Source: Gammaproteobacteria bacterium
Lineage (GTDB): Bacteria > Pseudomonadota > Gammaproteobacteria > Pseudomonadales > Pseudohongiellaceae
NCBI GenBank assembly: GCA_029245395.1
Contig: JAQWPL010000009.1
Span: 1-64,000, forward strand
Direction: 5' to 3'
Length of the DNA: 64,000 nucleotides
Made by a program: the position numbers and the translations under genes. Below, piece by piece: positions 17,174-27,075 of the stretch (positions are counted from its first letter, which is position 1; the number at the start of each line of letters is the position of its first letter). Under the pieces are notes generated by a model, which was not told where the DNA came from, ran no database searches, and saw only the letters and a program-made list of their open reading frames with translations.

Positions 17174-17842
17174 ATGCGTAATTACAAAGAGACTGGCCTG
17201 ATAATTCTGGCAGTCCTGTTCCTGGCTTCATGCGGTAGCACAGGATCACAGACAGTTTCTACATCGGGCTCAACGTCAACAGCCGAGGTCGAACGGCAAG
17301 CTGTTTTAGAGCAGCAACGGGTTCTGGCTGAAGAGCGTGCTCGTCAACGTGAGGCAGCACAACCGGTTGAAAGCCAGTCCGTATCGGCAACTGAGGAGGC
17401 TAGACAGGCAGCTATCGAGGCAGAAATGGCTGAAAGAAGAGCTGAAGAAGAGCGCCTAGCGCAGGAGAATGCGCGGCGTGAAGTGGAAGAAACTGCCAGG
17501 CAAGAAGCAGAAAGTCAGCGCGAACTGGCAGCCAGAAGAGCCCAGGAGCAGGTAGGAATCGTTGCTGCACAGCAGGCGCGTGTTGATGAACTGCGGGCAC
17601 AAATAGCGGCAATTGATGGAGAGGCTGAAAGCCTGGATGCTGTAAATGCTGTTCTCAGACAGGCAGTAGCAGCGGCCGAGCAGTTGACAGATGCGCTGGC
17701 TGAAGAAGAAGACAAATACAACAATACAGATCCTGTAACCGGAGAGCCCCTGGAAGCGCTGGATTCAGATCGTCTGGATCAACTGGCAGAAGAAGTCAGC
17801 AGTCTTAACAACCAGGCTGAATCACTGTTGTCCCAGCCCTGA
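17174..17842 (+). CDS. Putative lipoprotein with long Glu/Ala/Arg coiled coil
   Basis: A 222-residue protein starting at ATG 17174, chosen because AAAGGTGA at 17161-17168 is a good ribosome-binding site at normal spacing; an upstream GTG at 17165 lies inside it. A signal peptide ends in the lipobox LASC with Cys20, so it should be a lipoprotein; Gly-Ser follow the Cys. From about residue 38 to 150 the chain is Glu/Arg/Ala/Gln-rich with heptad spacing (ARQAAIEAEMAERRAEEERL), a long coiled coil. The C-terminal region is acidic. I know no exact homologue; a periplasmic structural role is only inferred. Confidence 0.75.
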   Translation: MRNYKETGLIILAVLFLASCGSTGSQTVSTSGSTSTAEVERQAVLEQQRVLAEERARQREAAQPVESQSVSATEEARQAAIEAEMAERRAEEERLAQENARREVEETARQEAESQRELAARRAQEQVGIVAAQQARVDELRAQIAAIDGEAESLDAVNAVLRQAVAAAEQLTDALAEEEDKYNNTDPVTGEPLEALDSDRLDQLAEEVSSLNNQAESLLSQP

Positions 17843-17873
17843 TTTCTATTCAAGCATTATCGGGGCGCAGGCT

Positions 17874-18137
17874 ATGCGTCCCGACAAACGCTCAATTATC
17901 CATGCGGGCAACCGGTGGGTCGCCTTGTTTCAGGCAAGAGTAGTGAAAAAACAAAAACCAGCCAAAGTGCTTGATTTCAATAAGACCGCTGACAAAGCAG
18001 TATCACGAAATCATGCACAAAAAGAAGCCAAGGCCAGGAATCTCAAACAGCGATTTTCTACGGCTCGCCAGTCTGCTGAATCCAAATCAAGAGCCGCTGA
18101 ACGACTGAAAAAGCTGTTTAAACACCCCAAAAAATAA
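17874..18137 (+). CDS. Small very basic protein, unknown function
   Basis: An 87-residue ORF from ATG 17874, 31 bases after the lipoprotein gene. A GTG at 17943 would give a 65-residue form beginning MKKQKPAKVLDFNK, which looks the more natural start. It is rich in Lys, Arg, Ala and Ser with a helical RNLKQRFSTARQSAES stretch and ends KKLFKHPKK. The charge suggests binding to nucleic acid or membrane. No family is recognised; it may be coding, but evidence is limited to base composition and position. Confidence 0.5.
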   Translation: MRPDKRSIIHAGNRWVALFQARVVKKQKPAKVLDFNKTADKAVSRNHAQKEAKARNLKQRFSTARQSAESKSRAAERLKKLFKHPKK

Positions 18138-18220
18138 CCCTTTGGTCTTATCTTTTCTGTACTGATTATCCCTGCCTGTTCTGTTGCAGGAAATTAGCGG
18201 TTTTCGCAGTGAAAGTCCCT

Positions 18221-18248
18221 TTGTTTGTGACTTGCGTTGTGGTAAAGT
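18221..18248 (+). promoter_or_regulatory. Candidate promoter for the membrane pyrophosphatase gene
   Basis: TTGTTT and TAAAGT are separated by 16 bases and followed by a GC-rich GCGCGG. The start of transcription would be about 100 bases before the hppA start codon. The GC-rich discriminator is like those before rplM and petA. Confidence 0.45.
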
Positions 18249-18356
18249 GCGCGGTTTTTTATCGACTGAAATTAGGCAAAATGCGGGCTTGGCCGCGTGA
18301 CCCTGAAAATTACACACAACAATCATAAACAATTAAAAGTTTTAGGAGAGACCTGA

Positions 18357-20507
18357 ATGCTTGGTGCCACTAGCTTGATCATCCTTTTGTCCTTTTTTGG
18401 TATTGGAGTGGCTTTTTTCTATATGAAAAAAGTGATTGATGTTCCGATAGATCTGGGGCTTGAAAAAGAAGAGAGCGACAAACTTAAATTCATCCACGGA
18501 GCTATCGCTGAAGGTGCAATGGCATTCCTGAAGCAAGAATATAAAGTGCTGACCATTTTTATGATTGGCTTTGCTGCTGTTATAGCTCTGTTGATTGATG
18601 ATCACCACACTGAAAATATCAGTGAAGGTATCTACACTGCGATTTCCTTTCTGTACGGAGCCTTGATTTCCATTGTTTCAGGTTATATCGGTATGAAAGT
18701 CGCTACTGCAGGTAACGCACGCACTACTGTCTCAGCACGTAACAATATTGGTGATGCTTTCCGTGTTGCACTTAATTCTGGTGCGGTCATGGGTTTTTCC
18801 CTGGTAGGACTGGCATCCCTGGGCTTGATTTCAATTTTCCTGTTCATGACCGCAATCTTGCCTGAAGACATTCCCAACAATGTATTGATGGAAATTATCG
18901 CGGGATTTGGTCTTGGCGGTTCTTCTATCGCTCTGTTTGCTCGTGTTGGTGGTGGTATTTTTACCAAGGCGGCAGATGTAGGTGCTGACCTGGTTGGTAA
19001 GGTAGAAAAAGGCATCCCGGAAGATGATCCCCGCAACCCGGCTGTAATAGCTGACAATGTCGGTGACAATGTAGGTGATGTTGCCGGAATGGGTGCTGAC
19101 TTATTTGGTTCCTGTGCTGAAAGCACCTGTGCCGCCCTGGTGATCAGCGCTCTGGCTTTTTCCAGTGACCTCAATGCCATGCTCTATCCTATTATGATCA
19201 CGGCGGTTGGTATTCCCATTAGCCTGTTAACCAAAGTATTGGTAAATGTACATACCGAAGAACAGGTTGCTCCGGCACTGAAAAAATTACTGATGATTTC
19301 AAGCGCCCTGATGGCTGTAGCGATGTATTTCGTTACCGCTGCCATGATCCCGGATACATTTATCATTAATGACAATGAATACACTTCAATGGGTGTGTAT
19401 TGGTGCTTCCTGTCTGGCCTGTCCTCAGGTCTGGCGGTTGGTCTATTAACGGAGTACTACACCTCTGATCAGTATCAGCCAGTAAAAGACATTGCCAGAG
19501 CTTGTGAAACAGGTGCAGCAACAAACATTATTTTTGGTCTGGCTCTGGGATACAAGAGTACAGTGCTTCCCTATATTGCTATTGCCATCAGCATCTTCAT
19601 TTCCTGGCAGCTGGCTGATATGTACGGCATTGCCATAGCTTCACTGGGTATGTTGGGAACGCTGGTTATCGCACTTTCTATTGATGCTTACGGCCCGGTT
19701 GCTGATAACGCCGGCGGTATTGCAGAAATGGTAGGCCTGGATAAGGAAGTACGTCGACGTACTGATATTCTCGATTCTGCTGGTAATACTACTGCAGCTA
19801 TTGGCAAGGGTTTCGCCATTGGCGCTGCCATCCTTACTTCCCTGGCGTTGTTTGGTGCCTTCCTGACTCACTCACAGAATTTGATGCGTGAGTTACCAGA
19901 ATACGGTGCCGACTATAACCTGATCAACAACATAACTTTGCTTGATCCTGTTGTTTTCACTAGCCTGTTTCTTGGCGCCGTTTTACCTTTCCTGTTTTCT
20001 GCGATGACCATGAAGTCTGTGGGTGCAGCTGCCTTTGACATGATTGAAGAAGTACGCCGTCAGTTCCGTGAAATTCCCGGCATTATGGAAGGTCAGGGTC
20101 GCCCCCAGTACGCTGAGTGTGTGGCTATTTCTACCAAGGCTGCGCTGCGCGAAATGATTGCTCCGGGCGTGCTGATTATGGGCACACCATTGGTGGTAGG
20201 TTTTCTGTTTGGTGTCGAATCAGTAGCCGGTCTTCTGGCTGGGTCTTTGGTAACAGGTGGTGTGTTAGCAATCGCTTCGTCCAATTCCGGTGGAGCCTGG
20301 GATAATGCCAAGAAATATATTGAAGCTGGTAACCTTGGCGGCAAGGGCTCTGAAGAACATAAGGCTGCAGTGGTTGGGGATACAGTGGGTGATCCGTTGA
20401 AAGATACTTCCGGTCCATCTCTGAATATTCTGATCAAGCTGTCCGCTATTCTGAGTCTGGTGTTTGCACCATTCTTCGTTAACTTCGGTGGTATTCTGAT
20501 ACCTTAA
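18357..20507 (+). CDS. hppA: Membrane-bound proton-pumping pyrophosphatase (K+-dependent type)
   Basis: Splits pyrophosphate and pumps ions across the inner membrane. It has 716 residues with about 16 membrane segments. Substrate-site motifs are complete: the [20 protein letters not shown] segment, [20 protein letters not shown], and near the C-terminus [16 protein letters not shown]. Two type-defining sites can be read: [10 protein letters not shown] has Ala where K+-independent enzymes have Lys, so a K+-dependent form; and the gate Glu is in [15 protein letters not shown], one helix turn after the position used by Na+ pumps (DLYES-type), as in plant H+-pumping enzymes. So a K+-stimulated H+ pump is predicted. 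A strong ribosome-binding site (AGGAGAG) precedes it and a terminator follows. Confidence 0.95.
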   Translation: MLGATSLIILLSFFGIGVAFFYMKKVIDVPIDLGLEKEESDKLKFIHGAIAEGAMAFLKQEYKVLTIFMIGFAAVIALLIDDHHTENISEGIYTAISFLYGALISIVSGYIGMKVATAGNARTTVSARNNIGDAFRVALNSGAVMGFSLVGLASLGLISIFLFMTAILPEDIPNNVLMEIIAGFGLGGSSIALFARVGGGIFTKAADVGADLVGKVEKGIPEDDPRNPAVIADNVGDNVGDVAGMGADLFGSCAESTCAALVISALAFSSDLNAMLYPIMITAVGIPISLLTKVLVNVHTEEQVAPALKKLLMISSALMAVAMYFVTAAMIPDTFIINDNEYTSMGVYWCFLSGLSSGLAVGLLTEYYTSDQYQPVKDIARACETGAATNIIFGLALGYKSTVLPYIAIAISIFISWQLADMYGIAIASLGMLGTLVIALSIDAYGPVADNAGGIAEMVGLDKEVRRRTDILDSAGNTTAAIGKGFAIGAAILTSLALFGAFLTHSQNLMRELPEYGADYNLINNITLLDPVVFTSLFLGAVLPFLFSAMTMKSVGAAAFDMIEEVRRQFREIPGIMEGQGRPQYAECVAISTKAALREMIAPGVLIMGTPLVVGFLFGVESVAGLLAGSLVTGGVLAIASSNSGGAWDNAKKYIEAGNLGGKGSEEHKAAVVGDTVGDPLKDTSGPSLNILIKLSAILSLVFAPFFVNFGGILIP

Positions 20508-20530
20508 GAACCTCTGATCCAATCTCGAAT

Positions 20531-20556
20531 AAAAGGGGGCTTTGCCCCCTTTTTTA
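20531..20556 (+). terminator. Intrinsic terminator after hppA
   Basis: A 6-bp GC stem (GGGGGC/GCCCCC), a 3-base loop and a T6 tract, preceded by A4, lie 24 bases after the hppA stop. This is a textbook terminator and separates hppA from the Mrp gene. Confidence 0.93.
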
Positions 20557-20606
20557 ATTCTTTTTAAGATTGGCTGATTACATACGACATTTTCGGGGAA
20601 TCATTC

Positions 20607-21458
20607 ATGAGCAATGGTCAAACAATTCATCCAAAACCGGATTCCAATTTAAGTCAGGTACAAAATATAGTTGTTGTCGCCTCTGGAAAAGGCGGTGTCG
20701 GTAAATCTACAACTGCAGTAAACCTTGCCCTGGCGTTGACAAAAAATGGTCACAAGACCGGTTTATTTGATGCTGACATCTATGGCCCGAGCCAGCCCAT
20801 GATGTTGGGTATCGCTCCTGGCACACGACCTGAAATTGTTGACCAGAAATTCATGCTGCCGGTGGAAGCCCACGGGATCAAATGCAACTCTGTAGGTTTG
20901 CTTGTAGAAGAAAACCAGGCCATGGTCTGGCGTGGTCCCATGGTGGTAGGTGCTTTTAATCAAATTCTTAATGATACGCGCTGGGGAGAACTGGATTTTC
21001 TGGTGGTCGATATGCCGCCTGGAACCGGCGATATCCAGTTAAGCCTTTCTCAATCAGTACCGGTGTCTGGCGCAGTCATTGTTACTACACCTCAGGATGT
21101 CGCTTTGCTGGATGCCAAAAGAGGGATCGAAATGTTCCGCAAGGTAGAAGTGCCGATCATTGGTATTGTTGAAAACATGAGCATTCATGTCTGCAGTAAC
21201 TGCGGTCACAGTGAACATATTTTTGGAGACGGTGGCGCCAGCAAGATTGCAGAATCCTATGACGTGGAACTGTTGGGTGAATTGCCGCTGGATGCCAGCA
21301 TTCGCGCGCAATGTGATGCTGGTGTACCAGCTGTTGTCAGTGATCCTGATGGCAAGATCACAGAAATCTACCTGAACATTGCCTCTAAGGTGGCAGAGAA
21401 GCTTGCTTCACCTAAATCAGCCCAGATTAAACCCACTATCTCTATCAGTGACGATTAG
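20607..21458 (+). CDS. apbC: Mrp/ApbC-family iron-sulfur carrier ATPase
   Basis: A MinD/Mrp-type P-loop ATPase of 283 residues that carries and transfers Fe-S clusters. Seen: the deviant Walker A VVASGKGGVGKSTTAVNLAL with the signature Lys, the FDADIYGPSQP switch, VVDMPPGTGDIQLSLSQ, and the cluster-binding CSNCGHSEHIFG with a CxxC pair near residue 195. It lacks the N-terminal MIP18/DUF59 domain present in longer Mrp proteins. It is a single gene between the hppA terminator and the convergent darP gene. Confidence 0.93.
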   Translation: MSNGQTIHPKPDSNLSQVQNIVVVASGKGGVGKSTTAVNLALALTKNGHKTGLFDADIYGPSQPMMLGIAPGTRPEIVDQKFMLPVEAHGIKCNSVGLLVEENQAMVWRGPMVVGAFNQILNDTRWGELDFLVVDMPPGTGDIQLSLSQSVPVSGAVIVTTPQDVALLDAKRGIEMFRKVEVPIIGIVENMSIHVCSNCGHSEHIFGDGGASKIAESYDVELLGELPLDASIRAQCDAGVPAVVSDPDGKITEIYLNIASKVAEKLASPKSAQIKPTISISDD

Positions 21459-21498
21459 ATAACTGGATCATTTAAGGTTTAATTGGGGATTACAATTC

Positions 21499-22020
21499 TT
21501 ACTGGTCAGGTAATTCTCTTAGAAAGGTGAAAAGCTTGCGGGAAGCCATCGGTGGCTTTCCTTCATGAGTTTCTTTTGTTGACTGTCTGATGAGCTGACG
21601 CAAGTACTGAATATCCAGATCAGGACAGGTGTTAATTAGTTCGTTCAGGCATTTCTGATCTCCGGTTAGCAACTGATCTCTCAAGGCTTCAATCCGTTGA
21701 AAGCGGCGTTTATCCAGCACCACCTGCTGCCCTTCTTCGTCCAATACACGCTTTATAGGCTTAACATCAATATCCCGCATCAGCTTGCCTATAAACTGAA
21801 GTTGGCGTTTTTTTGCTCCCCGTCTGTTGGGGATGCGCTTGTATTCATCTATAGCATGCTCCAGCACTGATGGGAGCTGACATTTTTCAAGTTGGTTGAC
21901 GTGAAGGTTGGCAAGATGTTCGCCAAGTACCTGCAAAGCCAGCATTTCCTTTTTGCGCTGGGTTTTGCTGGCGGCTTCATCACCTTCAACATAATCGGTG
22001 TCGTTTTCATTCGAGTTCAT
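21499..22020 (-). CDS. darP: Ribosome biogenesis factor DarP (YjgA, DUF615)
   Basis: A 173-residue DUF615 protein that associates with late 50S precursors. Typical features: acidic N-terminus, KRKKEMLALQVLGEHLANL-like opening helix, the conserved IPNRRGAKKRQLQFIGKLMR and RFQRIEALRDQLL, and a C-terminal YLRQLIRQSTKETHEGKPP followed by RKLFTFLREL. E. coli YjgA has 183 residues. It lies 38 bases after mgtE and convergent to apbC. Confidence 0.93.
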   Translation of the reverse strand: MNSNENDTDYVEGDEAASKTQRKKEMLALQVLGEHLANLHVNQLEKCQLPSVLEHAIDEYKRIPNRRGAKKRQLQFIGKLMRDIDVKPIKRVLDEEGQQVVLDKRRFQRIEALRDQLLTGDQKCLNELINTCPDLDIQYLRQLIRQSTKETHEGKPPMASRKLFTFLRELPDQ

Positions 22021-22058
22021 GAGAGTGATCAGTTATTTAGATAGTCTGTTAATTTTAT

Positions 22059-23417
22059 TTAATGAAAAATTGCGGCAAGGCCAAGAAATGACAGAAAACC
22101 CACTACGTCAGTAATAGTTGTCAGTGCAACACCACCAGCCAGGGCAGGGTCGATATTCATGGATTTCAGGAACAAGGGTAGTAAGGCACCGGCAAGGGCT
22201 GCTGTAACCAGATTAATTATCATGGCCCCGGCAAAAATATAGCCAAGAGTAATGTCAGAAAACCAGATCGCTGCGGTAACAGCGGCTACCAACGACCAGA
22301 GAATGCCATTCAGTAAGGCTACCTTAATTTCCCTGTTCAGTAGCCAGCGGGCATTGGTTTTACCAATCTGTCCCAAAGCAATACTGCGAACAACCAGCGT
22401 AAGTGTCTGATTACCAGCGACACCGCCCATACTAGCTACAACGGTCATAAGAACGGCAAGTGCCACTACCTCGTTAATGGTTTCAGAAAACTGACTGATA
22501 ACGGTGGCAGCAATAAAAGCAGTGAACAGGTTTACACCCAACCAAACAGCACGGCGTCTACTGGTTTTCATTACTGGCGCAAACGTATCTTCTTCTTCAT
22601 CAAGGCCAGCCATAACCATCAGGGAATGATCTGCATCATCCCTGATTACATCCACCACGTCGTCAATGGTAATGCGGCCAAGTAATTTGCCTGCTTCATT
22701 CACAACGGGTGCAGATACCAGATCCATACGTTCAAACAGTTGGGCCACTTCCTGCTCACTCATGTCCACTGGAATGGCATCGTAATCGGTCATCATGACC
22801 TCATCGACAGTGTCATTGGGATCAGACACAAGCAGGGTTCGCAGAGGTAGTATGCCCACCAGGTGATCATCACGGCTAACTACAAGAATATTGTCGGTCA
22901 TGTGAGGGATCTGGTCATGGCGGCGCAGATAACGCAGAACTACATCCAGAGTATGACTTCGACGTACTGTAATGGTGTCAGTATTTAACAAGCCCCCGGC
23001 CGTATCCTCGGGGTAGGAGAGGACTGCCTCAAGACGATTGCGATCCTGCTCGTCCATGGCCAGCAGTACTTGATATATCACCTGTTCTGGCAGCTGCTGA
23101 AGAATATCGGCGATGTCGTCTGTTTCCAGACCTTCGGTCATGGTGGCGACTTCTTCCGGACTCAATTTGTCCAGGATGTCGGCCTGGATGTCTTCGTTCA
23201 GGTAATTGAGGACTTCACCTTCATTGTTCTTTTCTACCAACTGCCACAATACTTCACGGGCAGTATGCGGGGAGGATTCCAGGAAATGGGCAATGGTAGC
23301 TGGAGGAAGAGAATTCAGCATGCGCCGGACACGCACAAAGGAACCACTTTCAAGAGCGGTGCTGAGCTCCTGAAGTTGTACCTGTGCTTGAATGGATTTT
23401 TCGTTGGTTTCCAGCAT
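22059..23417 (-). CDS. mgtE: Magnesium transporter MgtE
   Basis: A 452-residue Mg2+ channel of the inner membrane. It has the N-terminal helical superhelix domain (residues 1-130, with LSPEEVATMTEGLETDDIAD), a CBS pair (about 135-255) and five membrane segments from about 285, including the conserved pore stretch ASMGGVAGNQTLTLVVRSIA. Acidic residues in the cytoplasmic part sense Mg2+. It follows NPr by 88 bases; the NPr-mgtE order is common in gammaproteobacteria. Confidence 0.95.
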   Translation of the reverse strand: MLETNEKSIQAQVQLQELSTALESGSFVRVRRMLNSLPPATIAHFLESSPHTAREVLWQLVEKNNEGEVLNYLNEDIQADILDKLSPEEVATMTEGLETDDIADILQQLPEQVIYQVLLAMDEQDRNRLEAVLSYPEDTAGGLLNTDTITVRRSHTLDVVLRYLRRHDQIPHMTDNILVVSRDDHLVGILPLRTLLVSDPNDTVDEVMMTDYDAIPVDMSEQEVAQLFERMDLVSAPVVNEAGKLLGRITIDDVVDVIRDDADHSLMVMAGLDEEEDTFAPVMKTSRRRAVWLGVNLFTAFIAATVISQFSETINEVVALAVLMTVVASMGGVAGNQTLTLVVRSIALGQIGKTNARWLLNREIKVALLNGILWSLVAAVTAAIWFSDITLGYIFAGAMIINLVTAALAGALLPLFLKSMNIDPALAGGVALTTITDVVGFLSFLGLAAIFH

Positions 23418-23505
23418 GGAGTCAGCCTACCAGTTTAGATCAGAAAATATAATAACGTTGTATGTATCCGACTGTTCCATTGAGTGAAGATTGTGTTATG
23501 GATAT

Positions 23506-23778
23506 TTACATGGCTTGTTCGCCAAAATTATTTTCTACCAGTTTTATAATTGCCTGAAGTGCCTCATTTTCATCACTACCTTCTACTTTCAACATCAGTT
23601 CACTTCCCGGGGAAGCGGCTAACAACATGACGGAAAGTATGCTTTTACCATCTACCTTTTTATCACCATTACTGATTTCCACTGTACTTGCAAAACTGGT
23701 TGTGGTTTCAACCAGCTTTGCCGCAGCTCGCGCATGTAAACCGGTTTTATTTTTAATGGTAATAGCTGATTCAATCAT
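23506..23778 (-). CDS. ptsO: HPr-like phosphocarrier NPr of the nitrogen PTS
   Basis: A 90-residue HPr protein with the phosphorylated His in NKTGLHARAAAKL (His15) and the helix-2 GKSILSVMLLAASPGSE carrying the regulatory-Ser equivalent. Its place after rpoN-ptsN-rapZ marks it as the NPr of the nitrogen phosphotransferase system, passing phosphate from PtsP to PtsN. No sugar-PTS genes are nearby. The gap to rapZ is 23 bases. Confidence 0.93.
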   Translation of the reverse strand: MIESAITIKNKTGLHARAAAKLVETTTSFASTVEISNGDKKVDGKSILSVMLLAASPGSELMLKVEGSDENEALQAIIKLVENNFGEQAM

Positions 23779-23801
23779 AATGTTTTTTATTATTATTACG
23801 G

Positions 23802-24659
23802 TCAGTTGATGTCTTTGTGTCTGACCTGAATGTGTATTCTATCCCTATTGAAATGGGATTTTAATCTTTCGCACAAATAGACAGATCTATGTTGCCCCCC
23901 AGTACAGCCGATGGCAATACTAATATAGCTGCGATTATTTGCTTCAAATCGGGGCAGCCATGTTTCAAGGAAGCCATTGATATCATTGAACATTTCCTGG
24001 ACTTCTTGTTGTGAATCCAGATAGTCAATGACGCCTTGTTCCAATCCAGTCAGGCCTCGTAATTGAGCTATCCAATAGGGGTTTGGCAGGCACCTGACAT
24101 CAAAAACGATATCAGCATCAACGGGCACACCATTCTTGTATCCAAAAGACTGGAATTGGACGGCCATGGTGTCATCTTCATGGGGGGCAACCCTGGTTTT
24201 TATGCTGTCACGCAGTTGATGCAAAGAAAGTGAGCTGGTATCTATAGTCAGATTGGCTAATGTGATTATGGGTGCCAGCAGTTCCCTTTCCTTTTTTATA
24301 GCTTCGATCAAGCCAATATATTTTCCAGTGAGGGGGTGTTTACGTCGTGTTTCACTGAATCTTTTCAGCAAAGTATTGTCATCGGCATCCAGAAAAATAA
24401 TCTGGCGATCAATATGGCGGGCATCAAGACTTTCAAAAATGTCCGGAAATTTTGTCAAGTCATCCAACATATTCCTGGCATCAATGCTTACTGCTACATC
24501 CTGAATGTCAGTTGCTATATTGTTACTGATTCTTTCTGCCAATGTACCGAGCATGCTGGCCGGCAAATTGTCCACACAATAATAGCCCATGTCTTCCAGG
24601 ACGTGGAGACACGTACTCTTGCCGGAGCCAGACCTTCCGCTGATAACAATTAATTTCAT
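23802..24659 (-). CDS. rapZ: RNase adapter / nucleotide-binding protein RapZ
   Basis: A 285-residue protein (E. coli 284) with Walker A SGRSGSGKSTCLHVL at residues 7-21 and Walker-B-like IIFLDADDNTLL; the C-terminal half contains the conserved FGYKNGVPVDADIVFDVR, LPNPYW, and IAIGCTGGQHRSVYL motifs that bind the sRNA/amino-sugar signal. In E. coli it directs RNase E to GlmZ and so controls glucosamine-6-phosphate synthesis. The genes around it (ptsN, NPr) are the normal partners. Confidence 0.95.
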   Translation of the reverse strand: MKLIVISGRSGSGKSTCLHVLEDMGYYCVDNLPASMLGTLAERISNNIATDIQDVAVSIDARNMLDDLTKFPDIFESLDARHIDRQIIFLDADDNTLLKRFSETRRKHPLTGKYIGLIEAIKKERELLAPIITLANLTIDTSSLSLHQLRDSIKTRVAPHEDDTMAVQFQSFGYKNGVPVDADIVFDVRCLPNPYWIAQLRGLTGLEQGVIDYLDSQQEVQEMFNDINGFLETWLPRFEANNRSYISIAIGCTGGQHRSVYLCERLKSHFNRDRIHIQVRHKDIN

Positions 24660-24840
24660 TAAAGTTCAAATTCTCTGCTTACCAAGCCCGCTTATTACAA
24701 TAAGTTTCACTGAATACCAAACCCTTGTTTACTAAAGTCCACTAATGACTATTAATTTCACTGAATTCAATTTCTAAACAATTCGGTTAATTTCTGAAGT
24801 GATATTCCTTTAATGAAAAGGAACAAAAGTGCAATGCTAA

Positions 24841-25317
24841 TTAATTGCTGGAATTTTCCGAATCTGGAAGTTCAATTGTGGCCGCAGCAAACAGTGAGGA
24901 ATTACTGTTGCAGGCTCTCAGGTTTGCGCAATATTCGTTTTTGTTGAAACGTTCTGCGAGGTTTCGCAGTACTTCCAGATGACCTTCAATAGTGTTTTCA
25001 GGTACCAGCAGATAAAACAGCAGGTCTATCGGTTCTCCATCAATAGCATCGAAATCAATTCCTTTTTCCAGTTTGATCAGGCAACCAATGGTGCTTTCAC
25101 ATTTTGGAACGCGGCAGTGGGGAATCGCAATGCCATTGCCCAATCCTGTGCTACCAAGCTGTTCTCGGGCAATCAGAGCGTTGTAAATTTGGTTGGCATC
25201 CACCGAAGGCACTTTTTCAGCAATGAGTTCTGCGCTGGTTTCGAGCAAGCGTTTCTTGCTCTCACACTGGACGTTACAAAAAGTAAGTTCGGGAGATAGT
25301 ATGGATTCAATTTGCAT
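24841..25317 (-). CDS. ptsN: Nitrogen-regulatory PTS enzyme IIA
   Basis: A 158-residue EIIA-Ntr with the phosphorylated His in GNGIAIPHCRV and the closing region TIEGHLEVLRNLAERF. It receives phosphate from NPr and adjusts K+ transport and other targets. It starts 42 bases after rpoN. The hpf/raiA gene that stands between rpoN and ptsN in E. coli and Pseudomonas is absent. A 181-base gap to rapZ contains two similar copies of a TTTCACTGAAT stretch but nothing else recognisable. Confidence 0.95.
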   Translation of the reverse strand: MQIESILSPELTFCNVQCESKKRLLETSAELIAEKVPSVDANQIYNALIAREQLGSTGLGNGIAIPHCRVPKCESTIGCLIKLEKGIDFDAIDGEPIDLLFYLLVPENTIEGHLEVLRNLAERFNKNEYCANLRACNSNSSLFAAATIELPDSENSSN

Positions 25318-25359
25318 AAAAAGTACTCGTGAACATTACTGTAATTCCTGATTAAGTGG

Positions 25360-26919
25360 TTACAGTAATTGTTTTCTTTCATTTGAAGGGGCTATAGACA
25401 GTGATTCCCTATACTTTGCGATAGTACGACGTGCTATCTGGATACCCTGATCCGAAAGCAGTTGGGTTATCTTGCTGTCACTTAAAGGTTTGTTGGGCTT
25501 TTCAGCTGCAACCAGTTTTTTAATTAGCGCCCTGATGGCAGTGGAAGAACATTCTCCGCCGCCTTCAGTGCTTACATGGCTGGAAAAAAAATATTTCAGT
25601 TCAAAAATACCGCGTGGAGTATGCATGTATTTTTGAGTAGTGACTCGTGAAATGGTGGATTCATGCATACCTACAGCTTCTGCAATATTATGCAGGACTA
25701 GTGGTTTCATAGCTTCTTCACCATATTCAAGAAAGCTTTTCTGGTGTTCTACAATTTTGCTCGCTACTTTCATGAGTGTTTCATTTCTACTATGAAGGCT
25801 TTTAATAAACCAGCGGGCTTCCTGCAGATTTTCCTTGATATAGGTATTGTCAGCTTCCGATTTTTCATTATTTTTACCGGTGCTTTTGCTGCTACTGCTG
25901 CTATTGGCTAGCATGGCATATTCAGGGTTAACTCTAATTTTTGGTGCGGTATCAGGGTTTAGCTCTACATTCCAGCGGCCATTTCGTTTACTGACAAAGA
26001 CGTCTGGCACTACGTAAGTGGCGTCGGAAGGCGTAATTTCAGAACCTGGTTTTGGATTCAGGCTCGTAATGATCTTCAGCGCATCTTTGAGTTCCTGTTC
26101 CTTTATTTTAAGTGCCTTCAGGATGTGGCCGTAATCATGACTGGCTAGCTGGTCCAGATGGTTATCAATTATTTTTTCGGCAGATTCAATTCCAGGGAAG
26201 CTTTTGTCCAGATGTTTTAGTTGCAGTGAAAGACATTCTTTTAAATCACGGTAACCAACACCGACGGGGTCGAATTGCTGAATACGATGCAATACTGCTA
26301 TGACTTCATCTTCATCAATATCCAGTTCACGGATGAGCCCGGCATAAATTGATTCAATGGTTGTTGTTAGCTGGCCATTGGGTTCGATAGCATCAATGAT
26401 GGCCATGGCAATCAGACGATCGCCATCCGACATGGGTGTCAGGTTTAACTGCCAGTTGAGATGGTCCTGTAGCGTGTCAGTCTTGCTGTTGCGCGATTCA
26501 AAATCAAAATTGTCTTCCAGTGATGCGGAAGAAGGAGGGGGCAGGTTTGAATTGGTGTAAATATCATCCCAGTTGCTGTCTATTGACAAATCACTTGGAA
26601 TACCTTTTTCTTCCCAGTTATCGTCGCTGGAAAACTCACCAACCAGTTCGCTGTCGCTAATATCCTGGTCACCGGGTTTATCGTTGCCTGCAGTGGCTGT
26701 GAATTCTCCATCTTCATTTAATTGCTTAGCACTTTCTACGTCGGTTTTTTCCTGCGTGTCGTTGCTTTCTTCTAATTCAAGAAAAGGATTTGAATCCAGA
26801 GCTTCCTGAATTTCCTGTTGGAGATCCAGTGTAGAAAGTTGCAGCAGGCGAATCGCCTGTTGCAACTGTGGGGTCATCGTAAGATGTTGACCCATTTTTA
26901 ACTGGAGCGATAACGTCAT
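25360..26919 (-). CDS. rpoN: RNA polymerase sigma-54 factor
   Basis: A 519-residue sigma-54. Region I is Gln/Leu-rich ([20 protein letters not shown]), an acidic region II spans about residues 50-130, and the C-terminal part holds the core-binding domain, the helix-turn-helix ([20 protein letters not shown]) and the RpoN box [10 protein letters not shown] recognising the -24 element. Region II is longer than in E. coli (477 residues in all) and contains many Asp, Asn and Ser. It follows lptB by 156 bases in the usual order. The odd GAFNGA activator at 9.4-10.7 kb would have to work with this factor. Confidence 0.97.
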   Translation of the reverse strand: MTLSLQLKMGQHLTMTPQLQQAIRLLQLSTLDLQQEIQEALDSNPFLELEESNDTQEKTDVESAKQLNEDGEFTATAGNDKPGDQDISDSELVGEFSSDDNWEEKGIPSDLSIDSNWDDIYTNSNLPPPSSASLEDNFDFESRNSKTDTLQDHLNWQLNLTPMSDGDRLIAMAIIDAIEPNGQLTTTIESIYAGLIRELDIDEDEVIAVLHRIQQFDPVGVGYRDLKECLSLQLKHLDKSFPGIESAEKIIDNHLDQLASHDYGHILKALKIKEQELKDALKIITSLNPKPGSEITPSDATYVVPDVFVSKRNGRWNVELNPDTAPKIRVNPEYAMLANSSSSSKSTGKNNEKSEADNTYIKENLQEARWFIKSLHSRNETLMKVASKIVEHQKSFLEYGEEAMKPLVLHNIAEAVGMHESTISRVTTQKYMHTPRGIFELKYFFSSHVSTEGGGECSSTAIRALIKKLVAAEKPNKPLSDSKITQLLSDQGIQIARRTIAKYRESLSIAPSNERKQLL

Positions 26920-27075
26920 AAAAAAGCGACTACCTGTGAGCCGGAGGCCTGAATCATTCGCTAATGAAGGTGTTCAGGGTGGCTGAATTAGGGGCGCAAG
27001 AATAGCAAATTTCAGGTTTATGTGACAGGAAAACCGCGGAGGTGGGTATGGAAATTACATTCTTTGGAAAAACCC

